A DNA stretch of 64,000 bases, taken from assembly GCA_027489175.1 (NCBI GenBank), contig JAIYAE010000019.1, positions 1 through 64,000 of the forward strand, in the 5' to 3' direction. Shown in pieces: positions 8,770 to 17,262 of the stretch. How positions within the stretch are numbered: the stretch's first letter is position 1; every line of letters begins with the position of its first letter. The stretch comes from Rhodobacter sp. (lineage in GTDB: Bacteria; Pseudomonadota; Alphaproteobacteria; Rhodobacterales; Rhodobacteraceae). The position numbers were made by a program, and so were the translations under genes. Under the pieces are notes generated by a model that ran no database searches, was not told the origin of the DNA, and was given only the letters and a program-made list of their open reading frames with translations.

Positions 8770-9870
8770 ATGACTGTCGCCGCCCCCTCGCACCCCTTGC
8801 CCTTGGCCGCCTTCGCGCTGGCCACGCTGGCGCCGTTACCACTGATCGGTCTGGGCGTGCTTTGGGGCGGCGTCTGGCTTTGGGCCGCGTTCCTTTACAT
8901 GGGCGTGCTGACCATCCTTCTTGACCAGCTCATTCCGATGACCGCAGGGTCCGCGGATGGGGCCGAGTTTCCGGCGGCAGACCTCCTGCTGGTCTGCGTG
9001 GCGCTCGGGGCCCTGACCGGCCTGCCCGTCGCCGTCTGGGCCATCGCGGGCCCGAGCGGGCTTGATGCGGGTGACAAGGTGCTTCTTTTCTTTGCCGCCG
9101 GGTTCTGGCTCGGTCAGGTCGCCCACCCCGCCGCGCATGAGCTGATCCATCGCCCCCGGCGTGAGCTTTTTAGGCTGGGCGCGGCCGTCTATGTCGCCCT
9201 CCTCTTCGGCCAGCACGCCAGCGCGCACCGGCTGGTGCATCACCGCCATGTCGCCAGCGCGATGGACCCCAACACCGCCCGGGCCGGGGAAGGCTTCTAC
9301 CGTTTTGCCCTGCGCGCCTGGCGCGGCAGTTTTCTCGATGGCTGGCAGGCCGAAACCAACCGGCGTGAGCAAGCCCAAGGCCATGCGCAGGGCCTGCACC
9401 CCTATGCCGCCTATATCGCCGGCAGCCTTGCAGCCCTTGGGCTGGCACTCCTGATCGCCGGCCTGCCGGGGCTTCTGGTCTGGATCGCGCTGGCCCTGCA
9501 TGCGCAAAGTCAGATCCTCTTGTCCGATTATGTGCAGCACTACGGCCTGACCCGCACCCGCCGGGCCGATGGCCGGCTGGAACCCGTGGGTCCGCGGCAC
9601 AGCTGGAACACTGCGCACTGGTTTTCCTCGGCCCTCATGCTCAACGCCTCGCGCCACTCCGACCACCACGCCAACCCGGCACGCCCTTTCCCTGCCCTGC
9701 GCCTGCCCCCGGCAGAAGAGGCCCCGCGTCTGCCCTGGCCCCTGCCCCTGGCCTGCGCGCTGGCGCTGATGCCCAGCCTCTGGCGCCGGGCAATCAAGCC
9801 GCATCTGGCCCAGTGGCGCCCGCCCGCCAGCCCAAGGCCGGGTGCTGCACGTCAAGACACGGCTCCTTGA
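8770..9870 (+). CDS. AlkB-family membrane di-iron monooxygenase (alkane 1-monooxygenase-like)
   Basis: The 366-residue membrane protein has the histidine boxes of AlkB-type non-haem di-iron enzymes: HELIH (123-127), HRLVHHRH (153-160) and RHSDHH (295-300), plus the HYG motif in DYVQHYGL (253-260). Hydrophobic segments lie between the boxes. Such enzymes hydroxylate terminal methyl groups of alkanes or related lipids, using rubredoxin or ferredoxin electrons. No rubredoxin gene is adjacent. At 366 residues it is a little shorter than classical AlkB (about 400), and the substrate cannot be set from sequence. The start at 8770 has GGCGGA just upstream. Confidence 0.88.
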   Translation: MTVAAPSHPLPLAAFALATLAPLPLIGLGVLWGGVWLWAAFLYMGVLTILLDQLIPMTAGSADGAEFPAADLLLVCVALGALTGLPVAVWAIAGPSGLDAGDKVLLFFAAGFWLGQVAHPAAHELIHRPRRELFRLGAAVYVALLFGQHASAHRLVHHRHVASAMDPNTARAGEGFYRFALRAWRGSFLDGWQAETNRREQAQGHAQGLHPYAAYIAGSLAALGLALLIAGLPGLLVWIALALHAQSQILLSDYVQHYGLTRTRRADGRLEPVGPRHSWNTAHWFSSALMLNASRHSDHHANPARPFPALRLPPAEEAPRLPWPLPLACALALMPSLWRRAIKPHLAQWRPPASPRPGAARQDTAP

Positions 9871-9928
9871 CTGGTCAAGCCGCCCCACCTCTGGCACCAT
9901 GGCCTGCAAGTCCTGACCGGAGCCCTTG

Positions 9929-10339
9929 ATGCGACCCTTCCTTGCCGCCCTGCCCCTGATGGCCACCCTCGCCTTTATCTCGCCAGCCCTGGCCGAAACC
10001 CCGATGACCGGGGCCGAGTTCGACGCCAATACCGTGGGCGAGATCATCACCTATGATTACGGCGGCGGCCTGTTCGGAACCGAGGAATATCTTGAAGGCC
10101 GCCGCGTCCGCTGGGCCTTTGACGGCGATCTTTGCATCTATGGCGTCTGGTATGAAAAGGACGACCAGATCTGCTTTGAATATGAGAATGACCCGACCAC
10201 CCCCGCCTGCTGGCTGTATTTCCTTGACGGCGGCCAGATCCGGGGACGCTACATGGGCGAAGGCGGCGGTTGGGAAATCCTTGAAAGCTCGCGCGATGGT
10301 GGCCCGCTGCCCTGCGCCGGGCCCGATGTGGGCGCCTGA
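9929..10339 (+). CDS. Small secreted four-cysteine protein, tandem paralogue 1
   Basis: The 136-residue protein begins with a Sec signal peptide (cleavage near ALAET, about residue 20). The mature part has a shared pattern: a TGAEFDA-like opening, G..GTEEYLEGRRVRW, then cysteines in LCIYGVWY, ICFEY, ACWLY and PCAGPDVGA. Exactly four cysteines suggest two disulfide bonds in the periplasm. It is first of four head-to-tail paralogues. The true start is the ATG at 9929 with a purine-rich ribosome-binding region upstream. No known domain is recognised. Confidence 0.82.
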   Translation: MRPFLAALPLMATLAFISPALAETPMTGAEFDANTVGEIITYDYGGGLFGTEEYLEGRRVRWAFDGDLCIYGVWYEKDDQICFEYENDPTTPACWLYFLDGGQIRGRYMGEGGGWEILESSRDGGPLPCAGPDVGA

Positions 10340-10343
10340 CCGG

Positions 10344-10736
10344 ATGAAGCCCGTCCTTTTTGCCCTGGTGCTTTTCGCCGCCCCTGCCCTCGCGCAGACC
10401 CCGCTGACGGCGGAAGAATTTGACGCCCATGTCACCGGCCGCACCATCACCTACAGCCAGTTCGGCGGCATCTTCGGGATTGAGGAATACCTTGCCGACC
10501 GCCAGGTCCGGTGGAGCGTGGCCGAAAACCTCTGCCAATACGGCAGCTGGTATGCCGAGGGTGAGGCGATCTGCTTTGTCTACGAATACGACCCCACGCC
10601 GCATTGCTGGACCTTCTGGCTGGAGGGCGGCACCCTGCGCGCGCTGTCGGTCAATGACCTGCCCGGCGCCGAACTGACCGAGGTGGAGCGGACCGATACC
10701 CCCCTGTCCTGCCCCGGCCCGGATGTGGGCGCCTGA
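10344..10736 (+). CDS. Small secreted four-cysteine protein, tandem paralogue 2
   Basis: The 130-residue protein has a signal peptide ending near ALAQT and repeats the pattern of its neighbour: LTAEEFDA, GIEEYLADRQVRW, LCQYGSWY, ICFVYEYDP, HCWTF and SCPGPDVGA. It starts 4 bases after the stop of paralogue 1, so the array is one operon. All four cysteines, the WY pair and the terminal CxGPxVGA motif are kept, which points to a maintained fold and not decay. Function is unknown. Confidence 0.82.
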   Translation: MKPVLFALVLFAAPALAQTPLTAEEFDAHVTGRTITYSQFGGIFGIEEYLADRQVRWSVAENLCQYGSWYAEGEAICFVYEYDPTPHCWTFWLEGGTLRALSVNDLPGAELTEVERTDTPLSCPGPDVGA

Positions 10737-11128
10737 TGCGCGGCCTTTGCCTGGCCCTTGCCCTTTTCGGCACCGCCGCCCTTGCCGACCCGCCCCTGAC
10801 GGCTGAGGCGTTCGATGCCCTCACCCTTGGCCGCACGATGACCTGGGCCGAATTCGGCCAGGTCTACGGCGTGGAACAATATCTGCCCGACCGCCGCGTG
10901 CGCTGGACCGTGCTGGGCGATGACTGCAAGACCGGGCGCTGGTATCCCGATGGCGCGATGATCTGCTTTGTCTATGAGGACGGGCCAGACCGCCACTGCT
11001 GGGAGATGACCCAAAGCCCCACCGGCCTTCTGGCCCACCAAGCCTCTCGCCCGGTCGGGTCAGGGCCGGTGGTGATCGAAGAGACAACCGAACCCATGGC
11101 CTGCTTCGGCCCCAAGGTCGGCGCATGA
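10736..11128 (+). CDS. Small secreted four-cysteine protein, tandem paralogue 3
   Basis: The 130-residue protein has a short signal peptide ending near AALAD and the same blocks: LTAEAFDA, GVEQYLPDRRVRW, DCKTGRWY, ICFVYEDGP, HCWEM and ACFGPKVGA. Its ATG shares one base with the TGA of paralogue 2, indicating translational coupling. The C-terminal third, after the HCW motif, is the most variable part among the paralogues and may be where specificity differs. Function is unknown. Confidence 0.82.
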   Translation: MRGLCLALALFGTAALADPPLTAEAFDALTLGRTMTWAEFGQVYGVEQYLPDRRVRWTVLGDDCKTGRWYPDGAMICFVYEDGPDRHCWEMTQSPTGLLAHQASRPVGSGPVVIEETTEPMACFGPKVGA

Positions 11129-11532
11129 AACCGCTTCTGATCCTGGCCCTGACCCTTTTGCCAGCGCTTGCCATGGCCGAGGACGCGCCCCCAGACATGG
11201 GCCCGCCCCTCACCGCCGAGGCATTCGAGGCGCTGGTCGAAGGCAAGACGATGGACACCCACGACACGGGCGGCCTCTACGGGGTGGAAACCTTCCTTAC
11301 CGGCCGCCGCGCGATCTGGCGCGATGCCGAACAATGCCTGGAAGGCACCTGGCGGCCCGAGGGCGAAATGATCTGCTTCGACTATATCGGTGAGCCCTTC
11401 GCGCATTGCTGGACCTACCATGACCAGGGCGACCGGCTGCTGGGCTTTTACGAAGGCGACCAGGCCAGCGAGCCGATTTCGCTGTATCCGTCAAAGGATT
11501 TCGTGACCTGCGAAGGCTTCCTCGGCGTCTGA
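11125..11532 (+). CDS. Small secreted four-cysteine protein, tandem paralogue 4 (divergent)
   Basis: The 135-residue protein has a signal peptide ending near AMAED and overlaps paralogue 3 by 4 bases. It keeps LTAEAFEA, GVETFLTGRRAIW, QCLEGTW, ICFDY, HCWTY and a last cysteine in TCEGF, but has lost the GPxVGA ending of the other three and carries a short insertion after the signal peptide. It is the most diverged member. An AT-rich perfect inverted repeat lies 59 bases downstream and may terminate the operon. Confidence 0.82.
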   Translation: MKPLLILALTLLPALAMAEDAPPDMGPPLTAEAFEALVEGKTMDTHDTGGLYGVETFLTGRRAIWRDAEQCLEGTWRPEGEMICFDYIGEPFAHCWTYHDQGDRLLGFYEGDQASEPISLYPSKDFVTCEGFLGV

Positions 11533-11590
11533 GGCTCGATGTCTAGGGCCCAAAGTCTGAGGCCCAAATTACTTGAGTAAGACATTTGTC

Positions 11591-11612
11591 AAAATCCTTG
11601 CTCAAGGATTTT
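11591..11612. terminator. Bidirectional terminator-like hairpin between convergent genes
   Basis: A perfect inverted repeat, AAAATCCTTG then CT then CAAGGATTTT, sits between the end of the four-gene array and the end of xseA. A-tract on one side and T-tract on the other allow termination in both directions. Confidence 0.65.
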
Positions 11613-11640
11613 GGCCGCCAGCAGACAGCACCGACAACCG

Positions 11641-13209
11641 TCAGAACAGGCTGCCCTGCTCGGGCCCGCCGTCCCCCTTGGCGCGTTTCGGGCCCCGACC
11701 GCCAAGGCTGACACGGCCGTCCTGAAACTCGATCTCCACAACGGCGGCCTTTTCGGCGGCGGCTTTCGTCGTCACCACGGCCCCGTCGCCCCGCACAACC
11801 GCATAGCCGCGCTTCAGCGTCTGGTCATAGCCCAGCGTCCGGCGGGTGCGGTCCAGCGCCTCCAGCCGGTCGGCCAATCGGGCCAGCCGCTGCACCGGGG
11901 CCGCGTCCAGCCGCTCAGCCAGCCGGGCAAGGTCGCGCCGCCCGTCCGCGACCTTCCGCCCCGCGTCCCCCAAAAGCCGCGCCAGCGCCGGGGCCAGACG
12001 CCCTGCCAGCGCCTCAAGCCGCTCTGCCCGCCGCTCCAGCCGCAGGTGGATTGCCCGGCCTAGTCGCTCGTCCCGCGCCGTCAGCTGGTCGCGCTGCCGC
12101 GCCAGAAGGCCCCGCAGTGCCGCAGGCTGCAGCCGTCCTGCCACCCGGTCGAACACGCTGTGCTTCTTGGCCACCGCCAGCCCAAGTGCCGACCCCAGCC
12201 GCATCCCCGCTGCATCCAGCCTTTGCCGGGGCGTCGCGACCAGCGTTTCCACCCGCGGCAAGGCGCGCGTCAGGTCGCGCAGCCGCTGCTGCCGCAAGGT
12301 GACCCCTTGCCCGATGCCGCGCAACAGGCGTGCGCCCAGCGCCTCCAGCGTGGCCAGAAGCTCCAGCCGCACCGGCACCGCCAGTTCGGCCGCCGCCGTC
12401 GGCGTCGGCGCGCGCAGATCGGCGGCATGGTCGATCAGCGTCGTGTCCGTCTCATGCCCCACGGCAGAGATCAGCGGGATCATCGACCCCGCCGCCGCGC
12501 GCACGACGATTTCCTCGTTAAAGCCCCAAAGGTCTTCAAGCGACCCGCCACCCCGCGCCACGATCAGAACATCAGGCCTGGGGATCGGCCCACCCGGCGC
12601 AATCGCATTGAACCCTTTGATCGCCGCCGCGACCTGCGCCGCGCAGTCCTGGCCCTGCACCGCCACTGGCCAGATAAGCACATGCCGGGGAAACCGGTCC
12701 CGCAGCCGGTGCAGGATATCCCGGATCACCGCCCCGGATGGCGAGGTAATCACCCCGATCACCTTCGGCAGATAGGGGATCAACTGCTTCCGCGCCGGGT
12801 CAAACAGCCCCTCAGCCGCCAGCGCCGCCTTGCGCTTTTCCAGCATCGCCATCAGCGCGCCTGCACCCGCCGGGGCCACGTCATCGACGATCAGCTGATA
12901 CTTCGACTGTCCGGGAAAGGTGGTCATCCGCCCGGTGGCGACAACCTCCATCCCCTCCTCCGGCCGCACCTGCATCCGCGCGACCTGACCTTTCCAACTG
13001 ATCGCCGCAATTACGCTGCGATCATCCTTGAGGTCGAAGTACAAGTGACCCGAGGCCGGACGCGACACCCGCCCCACCTCGCCCCGCACGCGGACCAGGC
13101 CAAACTCGCCCTCGATCACGCGCTTCACCGCGCCCGAAAGCTCGGACACGGTGTATTCGGGCTGGTTGCCTTGCGGCGCAGGGCTGTCGTCTTCGAAAAG
13201 CTCGTTCAT
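11641..13209 (-). CDS. xseA: Exodeoxyribonuclease VII large subunit
   Basis: The 522-residue protein is the large subunit of exonuclease VII, which degrades single-stranded DNA in both directions with XseB. The N-terminal OB fold (YTVSELSGAVKRVIEGEFG, RVRGEVGRVSRPASGHLYF) is followed by the catalytic region with GVITSPSGAVIRDI and RGGGSLEDLWGFNEE, then GHETDTTLIDHAADLRAPTP. A long arginine-rich coiled-coil region follows and the conserved KRGYAVV-type block is near the end. Length is slightly above the usual 450. No xseB is adjacent. Confidence 0.96.
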   Translation of the reverse strand: MNELFEDDSPAPQGNQPEYTVSELSGAVKRVIEGEFGLVRVRGEVGRVSRPASGHLYFDLKDDRSVIAAISWKGQVARMQVRPEEGMEVVATGRMTTFPGQSKYQLIVDDVAPAGAGALMAMLEKRKAALAAEGLFDPARKQLIPYLPKVIGVITSPSGAVIRDILHRLRDRFPRHVLIWPVAVQGQDCAAQVAAAIKGFNAIAPGGPIPRPDVLIVARGGGSLEDLWGFNEEIVVRAAAGSMIPLISAVGHETDTTLIDHAADLRAPTPTAAAELAVPVRLELLATLEALGARLLRGIGQGVTLRQQRLRDLTRALPRVETLVATPRQRLDAAGMRLGSALGLAVAKKHSVFDRVAGRLQPAALRGLLARQRDQLTARDERLGRAIHLRLERRAERLEALAGRLAPALARLLGDAGRKVADGRRDLARLAERLDAAPVQRLARLADRLEALDRTRRTLGYDQTLKRGYAVVRGDGAVVTTKAAAEKAAVVEIEFQDGRVSLGGRGPKRAKGDGGPEQGSLF

Positions 13210-13313
13210 GGGAACAGTTGTGCCCGATCCCGCCGCGAAGATGAAGCGCCGGAATCGGACAAGTTTGCAGGCCTAGGTCCTCAGTCGGTTGGGATTGCCT
13301 ATTCGGCAGCCAG

Positions 13314-13874
13314 TCAGGCCGCAGCGCGGGTGTGGGTGCCCTCGGCAATCTCTTCGACCAGCTTGGCGCAGAACGCCGGCAGATCCTCGGGCTTGCGGCT
13401 GGTGACAAGACCCTTGTCGGTCACGACCTCAGAATCGCTCCACAGGGCGCCAGCGTTGATCACATCGGTCTTGATCGAGGCGTAGGAGGTCATCTTGCGA
13501 CCGTCCACGATCCCCGCTTCGATCAACAGCCACGGCGCATGGCAGATCGCGCCAATGACTTTCCCGGCGCTCCAGAACTCCTGAATGAAAGCGATGGCTG
13601 CGGGTTCGACGCGCAGAAGGTCCGGGTTCATCTGTCCGCCGGGCAGCACCAGCGCGTCATAGTCGCTGGCCTTGGCATCCTGCAGCGCCAGGTCGACGGG
13701 GACAGCGCTGCCCCAATCCTTGCCGTCCCAGCCCATGATCTCGCCGGATTTCGGCGAAATCACATGAACCTCAGCCCCCGCTTCGCGCAGGTGCGCCAGG
13801 GGCACCTCAAGTTCGGACTGTTCGAAACCGTCGGTTGACAGGATTGCGACACGCTTGCCTTGAATGGTCTGCAT
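13314..13874 (-). CDS. DJ-1/PfpI family protein (type 1 glutamine-amidotransferase fold)
   Basis: The 186-residue protein has the nucleophile elbow GAICHAPW with Cys111 and His112, the usual DJ-1/PfpI catalytic pair, and the conserved LPGGQMNPD and GFEQSELEVP segments. Members of the PfpI branch have been described as proteases, chaperones or deglycases acting on glyoxal adducts; the biochemical role here is not decided by sequence. It is cytoplasmic and lies between xseA and a small membrane-protein gene, all on the minus strand, with gaps near 100 bases that suggest separate transcription. Confidence 0.9.
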   Translation of the reverse strand: MQTIQGKRVAILSTDGFEQSELEVPLAHLREAGAEVHVISPKSGEIMGWDGKDWGSAVPVDLALQDAKASDYDALVLPGGQMNPDLLRVEPAAIAFIQEFWSAGKVIGAICHAPWLLIEAGIVDGRKMTSYASIKTDVINAGALWSDSEVVTDKGLVTSRKPEDLPAFCAKLVEEIAEGTHTRAAA

Positions 13875-13950
13875 GGGATGCTCCAGTTCTGATGTGAGTG
13901 TTGCCTACCCAACGCCAGCACCGCCCGACGGTTCCCCGGATCCCCTTGCG

Positions 13951-14220
13951 TCAGTCCGCCCCGTCGTCCCCGCTGTCAGGCGCCGACCCACCCGTCGCGC
14001 CGGACCCCGGCCGCCCATGCCGCCTGCGATAAAGCGCATAGCTGCCCAGGATCAACACAGCCCCCGCGACGATCAGGACGATGCTGAAGTCGGACAGGCC
14101 GTAGGCGACCAGCGCCAGTCCCGCAAACTCCATCCCCCGCACGAAAAGCGTGGGGCGCGGGCGCGGCGGGTCAGTGTCAGCTGTGTCGCGGCCAATCCCC
14201 AGCCCGAAGTCAGGTCCCAT
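13951..14220 (-). CDS. Small membrane protein of unknown function
   Basis: The 89-residue product starts at the ATG at 14220, which is preceded by GGGAGG at a good distance; the frame is open further upstream but without a better start. It has a hydrophobic core of about 32 residues (from FAGLALVAYGL to GAVLILGSYAL), enough for one long or two short membrane helices, then a basic YRRRHGR stretch (positive-inside) and an acidic, Gly/Ser-rich tail. It diverges from purD. No family is recognised. Confidence 0.6.
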   Translation of the reverse strand: MGPDFGLGIGRDTADTDPPRPRPTLFVRGMEFAGLALVAYGLSDFSIVLIVAGAVLILGSYALYRRRHGRPGSGATGGSAPDSGDDGAD

Positions 14221-14285
14221 GGCTTGCCTCCCTGCCCACCTCACCCTATGACGCGGGCAGCGGAAATCCAAGCGGGGGCGCGGCC

Positions 14286-15548
14286 ATGAACATCCTGATC
14301 CTTGGCTCTGGTGGCCGTGAACACAGCCTGGCCTGGGCGGTGAAGCAGAACCCCAAGACCGACCGGCTGATCGTGGCTCCCGGCAATGCGGGCATCGCCA
14401 TGCTGGCCGAATGCGCCGACATCGACATTCTTGACGGCGCGGTGGTCGTGACCTTCTGCGAAGAAAACGCCATCGACTTCGTGATCGTCGGCCCCGAGGC
14501 GCCCCTTGCCGCCGGTGTGGCCGACGCCTGCCGCGCGGCGGGCCTGCTGACCTTCGGCCCCTCCGCCGCGGCTGCCCGGCTTGAGGCCTCGAAAGCCTTC
14601 ACCAAGGAAATCTGCGACGCCTGCAACGCCCCCACCGCCGGTTACGCGCGCTTCACCGAAGCCGGCCCGGCCAAGGATTATATCCGCGCCCAAGGTGCCC
14701 CGATCGTCGTCAAGGCCGATGGTCTTGCCGCAGGCAAAGGCGTCATCGTCGCGATGACCGAAGCCGAGGCTCTCGCCGCCATCGATGACATGTTCGGCGG
14801 CGAATTCGGCGCGGCTGGGGCCGAGGTGGTGATCGAAGAGTTCATGGCGGGCGAAGAGGCCAGCTTCTTCATCCTGACCGACGGCACGCACGCTTTGCCC
14901 ATCGGCACCGCGCAGGACCACAAGCGCGTGGGCGACGGCGACATCGGTCCGAACACCGGCGGCATGGGCGCCTATTCCCCCGCCCCGGTCCTGACCGAGG
15001 CGCTGCAGCGTCAGGCGATGGACCAGATCGTCCTGCCCACCATCGCCGAAATGGCCCGGCGCGGCACACCCTACCAAGGGGTCCTCTACGCGGGCCTGAT
15101 GATCGAAAACGGTCAAGCCCGGCTGGTGGAATACAACGCCCGCTTCGGCGACCCCGAAGCGCAGGTCCTGATGATGCGGCTTGGCGCACAGGCGCTGGAC
15201 CTCATGCTCGCCACCGCCGAAGGCCGCTTGGGCGAGGCGCAGGTGAACTGGGCCGACGACCACGCGCTGACCGTGGTGATGGCCACGAAAGGCTATCCCG
15301 GCGCTTTTGCCAAGGGCAGCCAGATCCGCGGCCTGGACGAGCTGCCGGAAGACAGCCGCCACATGGTGTTCCATGCCGGAACCGCCGCCCAGGACGGTGG
15401 CCTGATCGCCACAGGCGGCCGGGTGCTGACCGTAACCGCCCGGGGGACCACCCTGCGCGAGGCGCAAACGGCCGCCTATGCCATGGTGGACCAGATCGAC
15501 TGGCCCGAAGGCTTTTGCCGCCGCGACATCGGCTGGCGCGCCCTCTGA
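14286..15548 (+). CDS. purD: Phosphoribosylamine-glycine ligase PurD
   Basis: The 420-residue ATP-grasp enzyme joins phosphoribosylamine and glycine in purine synthesis. The N-terminus MNILILGSGGREHSLAW is diagnostic. Other family blocks include PEAPLAAGVAD, KADGLAAGKGV in the ATP-grasp domain, DHKRVGDGDIGPNTGGMGAY and RFGDPEAQ near the metal site. Length matches the family. It diverges from the small membrane-protein gene and is followed by a 298-base gap rich in palindromes before lysC. Confidence 0.97.
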   Translation: MNILILGSGGREHSLAWAVKQNPKTDRLIVAPGNAGIAMLAECADIDILDGAVVVTFCEENAIDFVIVGPEAPLAAGVADACRAAGLLTFGPSAAAARLEASKAFTKEICDACNAPTAGYARFTEAGPAKDYIRAQGAPIVVKADGLAAGKGVIVAMTEAEALAAIDDMFGGEFGAAGAEVVIEEFMAGEEASFFILTDGTHALPIGTAQDHKRVGDGDIGPNTGGMGAYSPAPVLTEALQRQAMDQIVLPTIAEMARRGTPYQGVLYAGLMIENGQARLVEYNARFGDPEAQVLMMRLGAQALDLMLATAEGRLGEAQVNWADDHALTVVMATKGYPGAFAKGSQIRGLDELPEDSRHMVFHAGTAAQDGGLIATGGRVLTVTARGTTLREAQTAAYAMVDQIDWPEGFCRRDIGWRAL

Positions 15549-15846
15549 CCAAATCGAGCGGCGTACCGCCGCGAAGACCTTTTGCCTCGTCGTCGCGTGC
15601 CGCTCCTCCTCAGGGCGAGAGGCCAGCCCCTCGCGCTTCCCGGAGTGTACCATCGCTTCGAGAAACCGATGGCATGGGGGGTGTGAAACCCCCAATGACC
15701 GAGCCGGTTGGCGCGCTTGCGCGCCAGAGGCGAGACAAAAGGCGTGCGCGCTTGCGCGCTCCTTATCCTGGCCGCCGGGGCTTGCGCCGCCCGGTCCAGC
15801 CGCTTAAGACACGCCCGGATTTGAAGGGCGTTGGGGGAGGGTTTCC
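15549..15846. other. Palindrome-rich gap between purD and lysC
   Basis: No convincing gene is seen. The gap holds a GCGGCG/CGCCGC hairpin at 15558-15572 followed by a weak T tract (possible purD terminator), a GGGGG/CCCCC hairpin at 15676-15692, and two copies of the 14-base palindrome GCGCGCTTGCGCGC at 15711-15724 and 15746-15759. The last bases before lysC provide its ribosome-binding site GGGGGAGGG. Confidence 0.6.
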
Positions 15847-17103
15847 GTGCCGCTTCTGGTGATGAAATTCGGCGGCACTTCGGTGGCTGACCTTGCGCGC
15901 ATCAAGAACGCGGCCGAAAAGGTCAAGCGTGAGGTGTCGCGCGGCTATGACGTCATCGTCATCGTCAGCGCCATGTCGGGCAAGACCAACGAACTTGTCG
16001 GCTGGGTCGAAAGCACCTCGCCCCTCTATGACGCCCGTGAATATGACGCGGTGGTCTCCTCGGGCGAGAATGTGACCGCCGGCCTCATGGCCCTCACTTT
16101 GCAGGAAATGGACATCCCCGCCCGCAGCTGGCAGGGCTGGCAAGTGCCGATCCAGACCACCTCGGCCCATGCGGCCGCGCGCTTTGTCGACATTCCCCGC
16201 GCCAACATCGACGCAAAATTCGCCGAAGGCTTCAAGGTCGCCGTGGTGGCAGGCTTCCAGGGCGTCAGCCCGGAAGGCCGCATCACCACCCTTGGCCGCG
16301 GCGGCAGTGACACCACCGCCGTTGCTTTCGCCGCGGCCTTCGCCGCCGAACGCTGCGACATCTACACCGATGTCGATGGCGTCTACACCACCGACCCCCG
16401 CATCAGCCCCAAGGCCCGCAAGCTCGACAAAATCGCGTTCGAGGAGATGCTGGAACTGGCCTCCCTCGGCGCCAAGGTCCTGCAGACCCGCTCGGTCGAA
16501 CTGGCGATGCGCTACAAGGTGCGGCTGCGGGTGCTGTCGTCCTTTGAAGATACCGACGAACACTCTGGAACCCTGGTCTGCGACGAGGATGAAATCATGG
16601 AATCGAAAGTTGTCTCCGGCGTCGCTTTCAGCCGGGATGAAGCGAAGATGACCCTCCTGCGGGTCGAGGACCGCCCCGGCATCGCCGCCGCGATCTTCGG
16701 GCCCCTGGCCGACGCAGGCGTCAACGTCGACATGATCGTGCAGAACATCAGTGAAACCGACGCCCCCGGCGACAAGAACGCCTATACCGACATGACCTTT
16801 TCCTGCCCGACCAACCAGGTCGCCCGCGCGAAAAAGGCCATCGAGGATGCCCGCGACGCAGGCAAATTCGTCTACGCCGACCTTGTGACGGATACCGACG
16901 TGGCGAAGGTTTCCGTCGTCGGCATCGGCATGCGCAGCCATGCCGGGGTCGCTGCCCGCATGTTCTCGGCCCTTGCGGCCGAGAATGTGAACATCAAGGT
17001 CATCGCGACGTCCGAGATCAAGATCTCCGTGCTGATCGACCGGAAGTACATGGAACTTGCGGTGCAGGCTCTGCACGACACGTTCGAACTCGACCGCGCC
17101 TAA
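15847..17103 (+). CDS. lysC: Aspartate kinase
   Basis: The 418-residue enzyme phosphorylates aspartate at the start of lysine, threonine and methionine synthesis. The kinase domain begins MKFGGTSVAD and has LGRGGSDTTAVA and YTDVDGVYTTDPR. Two C-terminal ACT domains follow (VEDRPGIAAAIFGPLADAGVNVDMI and GIGMRSHAGVAARMFSALAAENVNI), indicating allosteric feedback control. The start codon is GTG at 15847 behind GGGGGAGGG; an ATG five codons later is less well placed. It is followed by ptsP, an order common in this family of bacteria. Confidence 0.97.
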   Translation: MPLLVMKFGGTSVADLARIKNAAEKVKREVSRGYDVIVIVSAMSGKTNELVGWVESTSPLYDAREYDAVVSSGENVTAGLMALTLQEMDIPARSWQGWQVPIQTTSAHAAARFVDIPRANIDAKFAEGFKVAVVAGFQGVSPEGRITTLGRGGSDTTAVAFAAAFAAERCDIYTDVDGVYTTDPRISPKARKLDKIAFEEMLELASLGAKVLQTRSVELAMRYKVRLRVLSSFEDTDEHSGTLVCDEDEIMESKVVSGVAFSRDEAKMTLLRVEDRPGIAAAIFGPLADAGVNVDMIVQNISETDAPGDKNAYTDMTFSCPTNQVARAKKAIEDARDAGKFVYADLVTDTDVAKVSVVGIGMRSHAGVAARMFSALAAENVNIKVIATSEIKISVLIDRKYMELAVQALHDTFELDRA

Positions 17104-17262
17104 AACCGCCCTGCGGGTTTCGGACCGGACGCCCCGACAGCCCGGTCTGCCCAATTGCTGGTCAGACCGGGCCAAACCGCCCCACCAAGCCGCCCTTGAG
17201 GTGAACATCCCCCGTTCCCCTGCGCCGCCCCTTATGCTCTAACGGCGGAAACAATCCCTGGG

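Noticed and set aside
14241-15695. 484-residue minus-strand frame over purD
   Set aside because: It is antisense to purD and has no protein-like features; purD has all family motifs.
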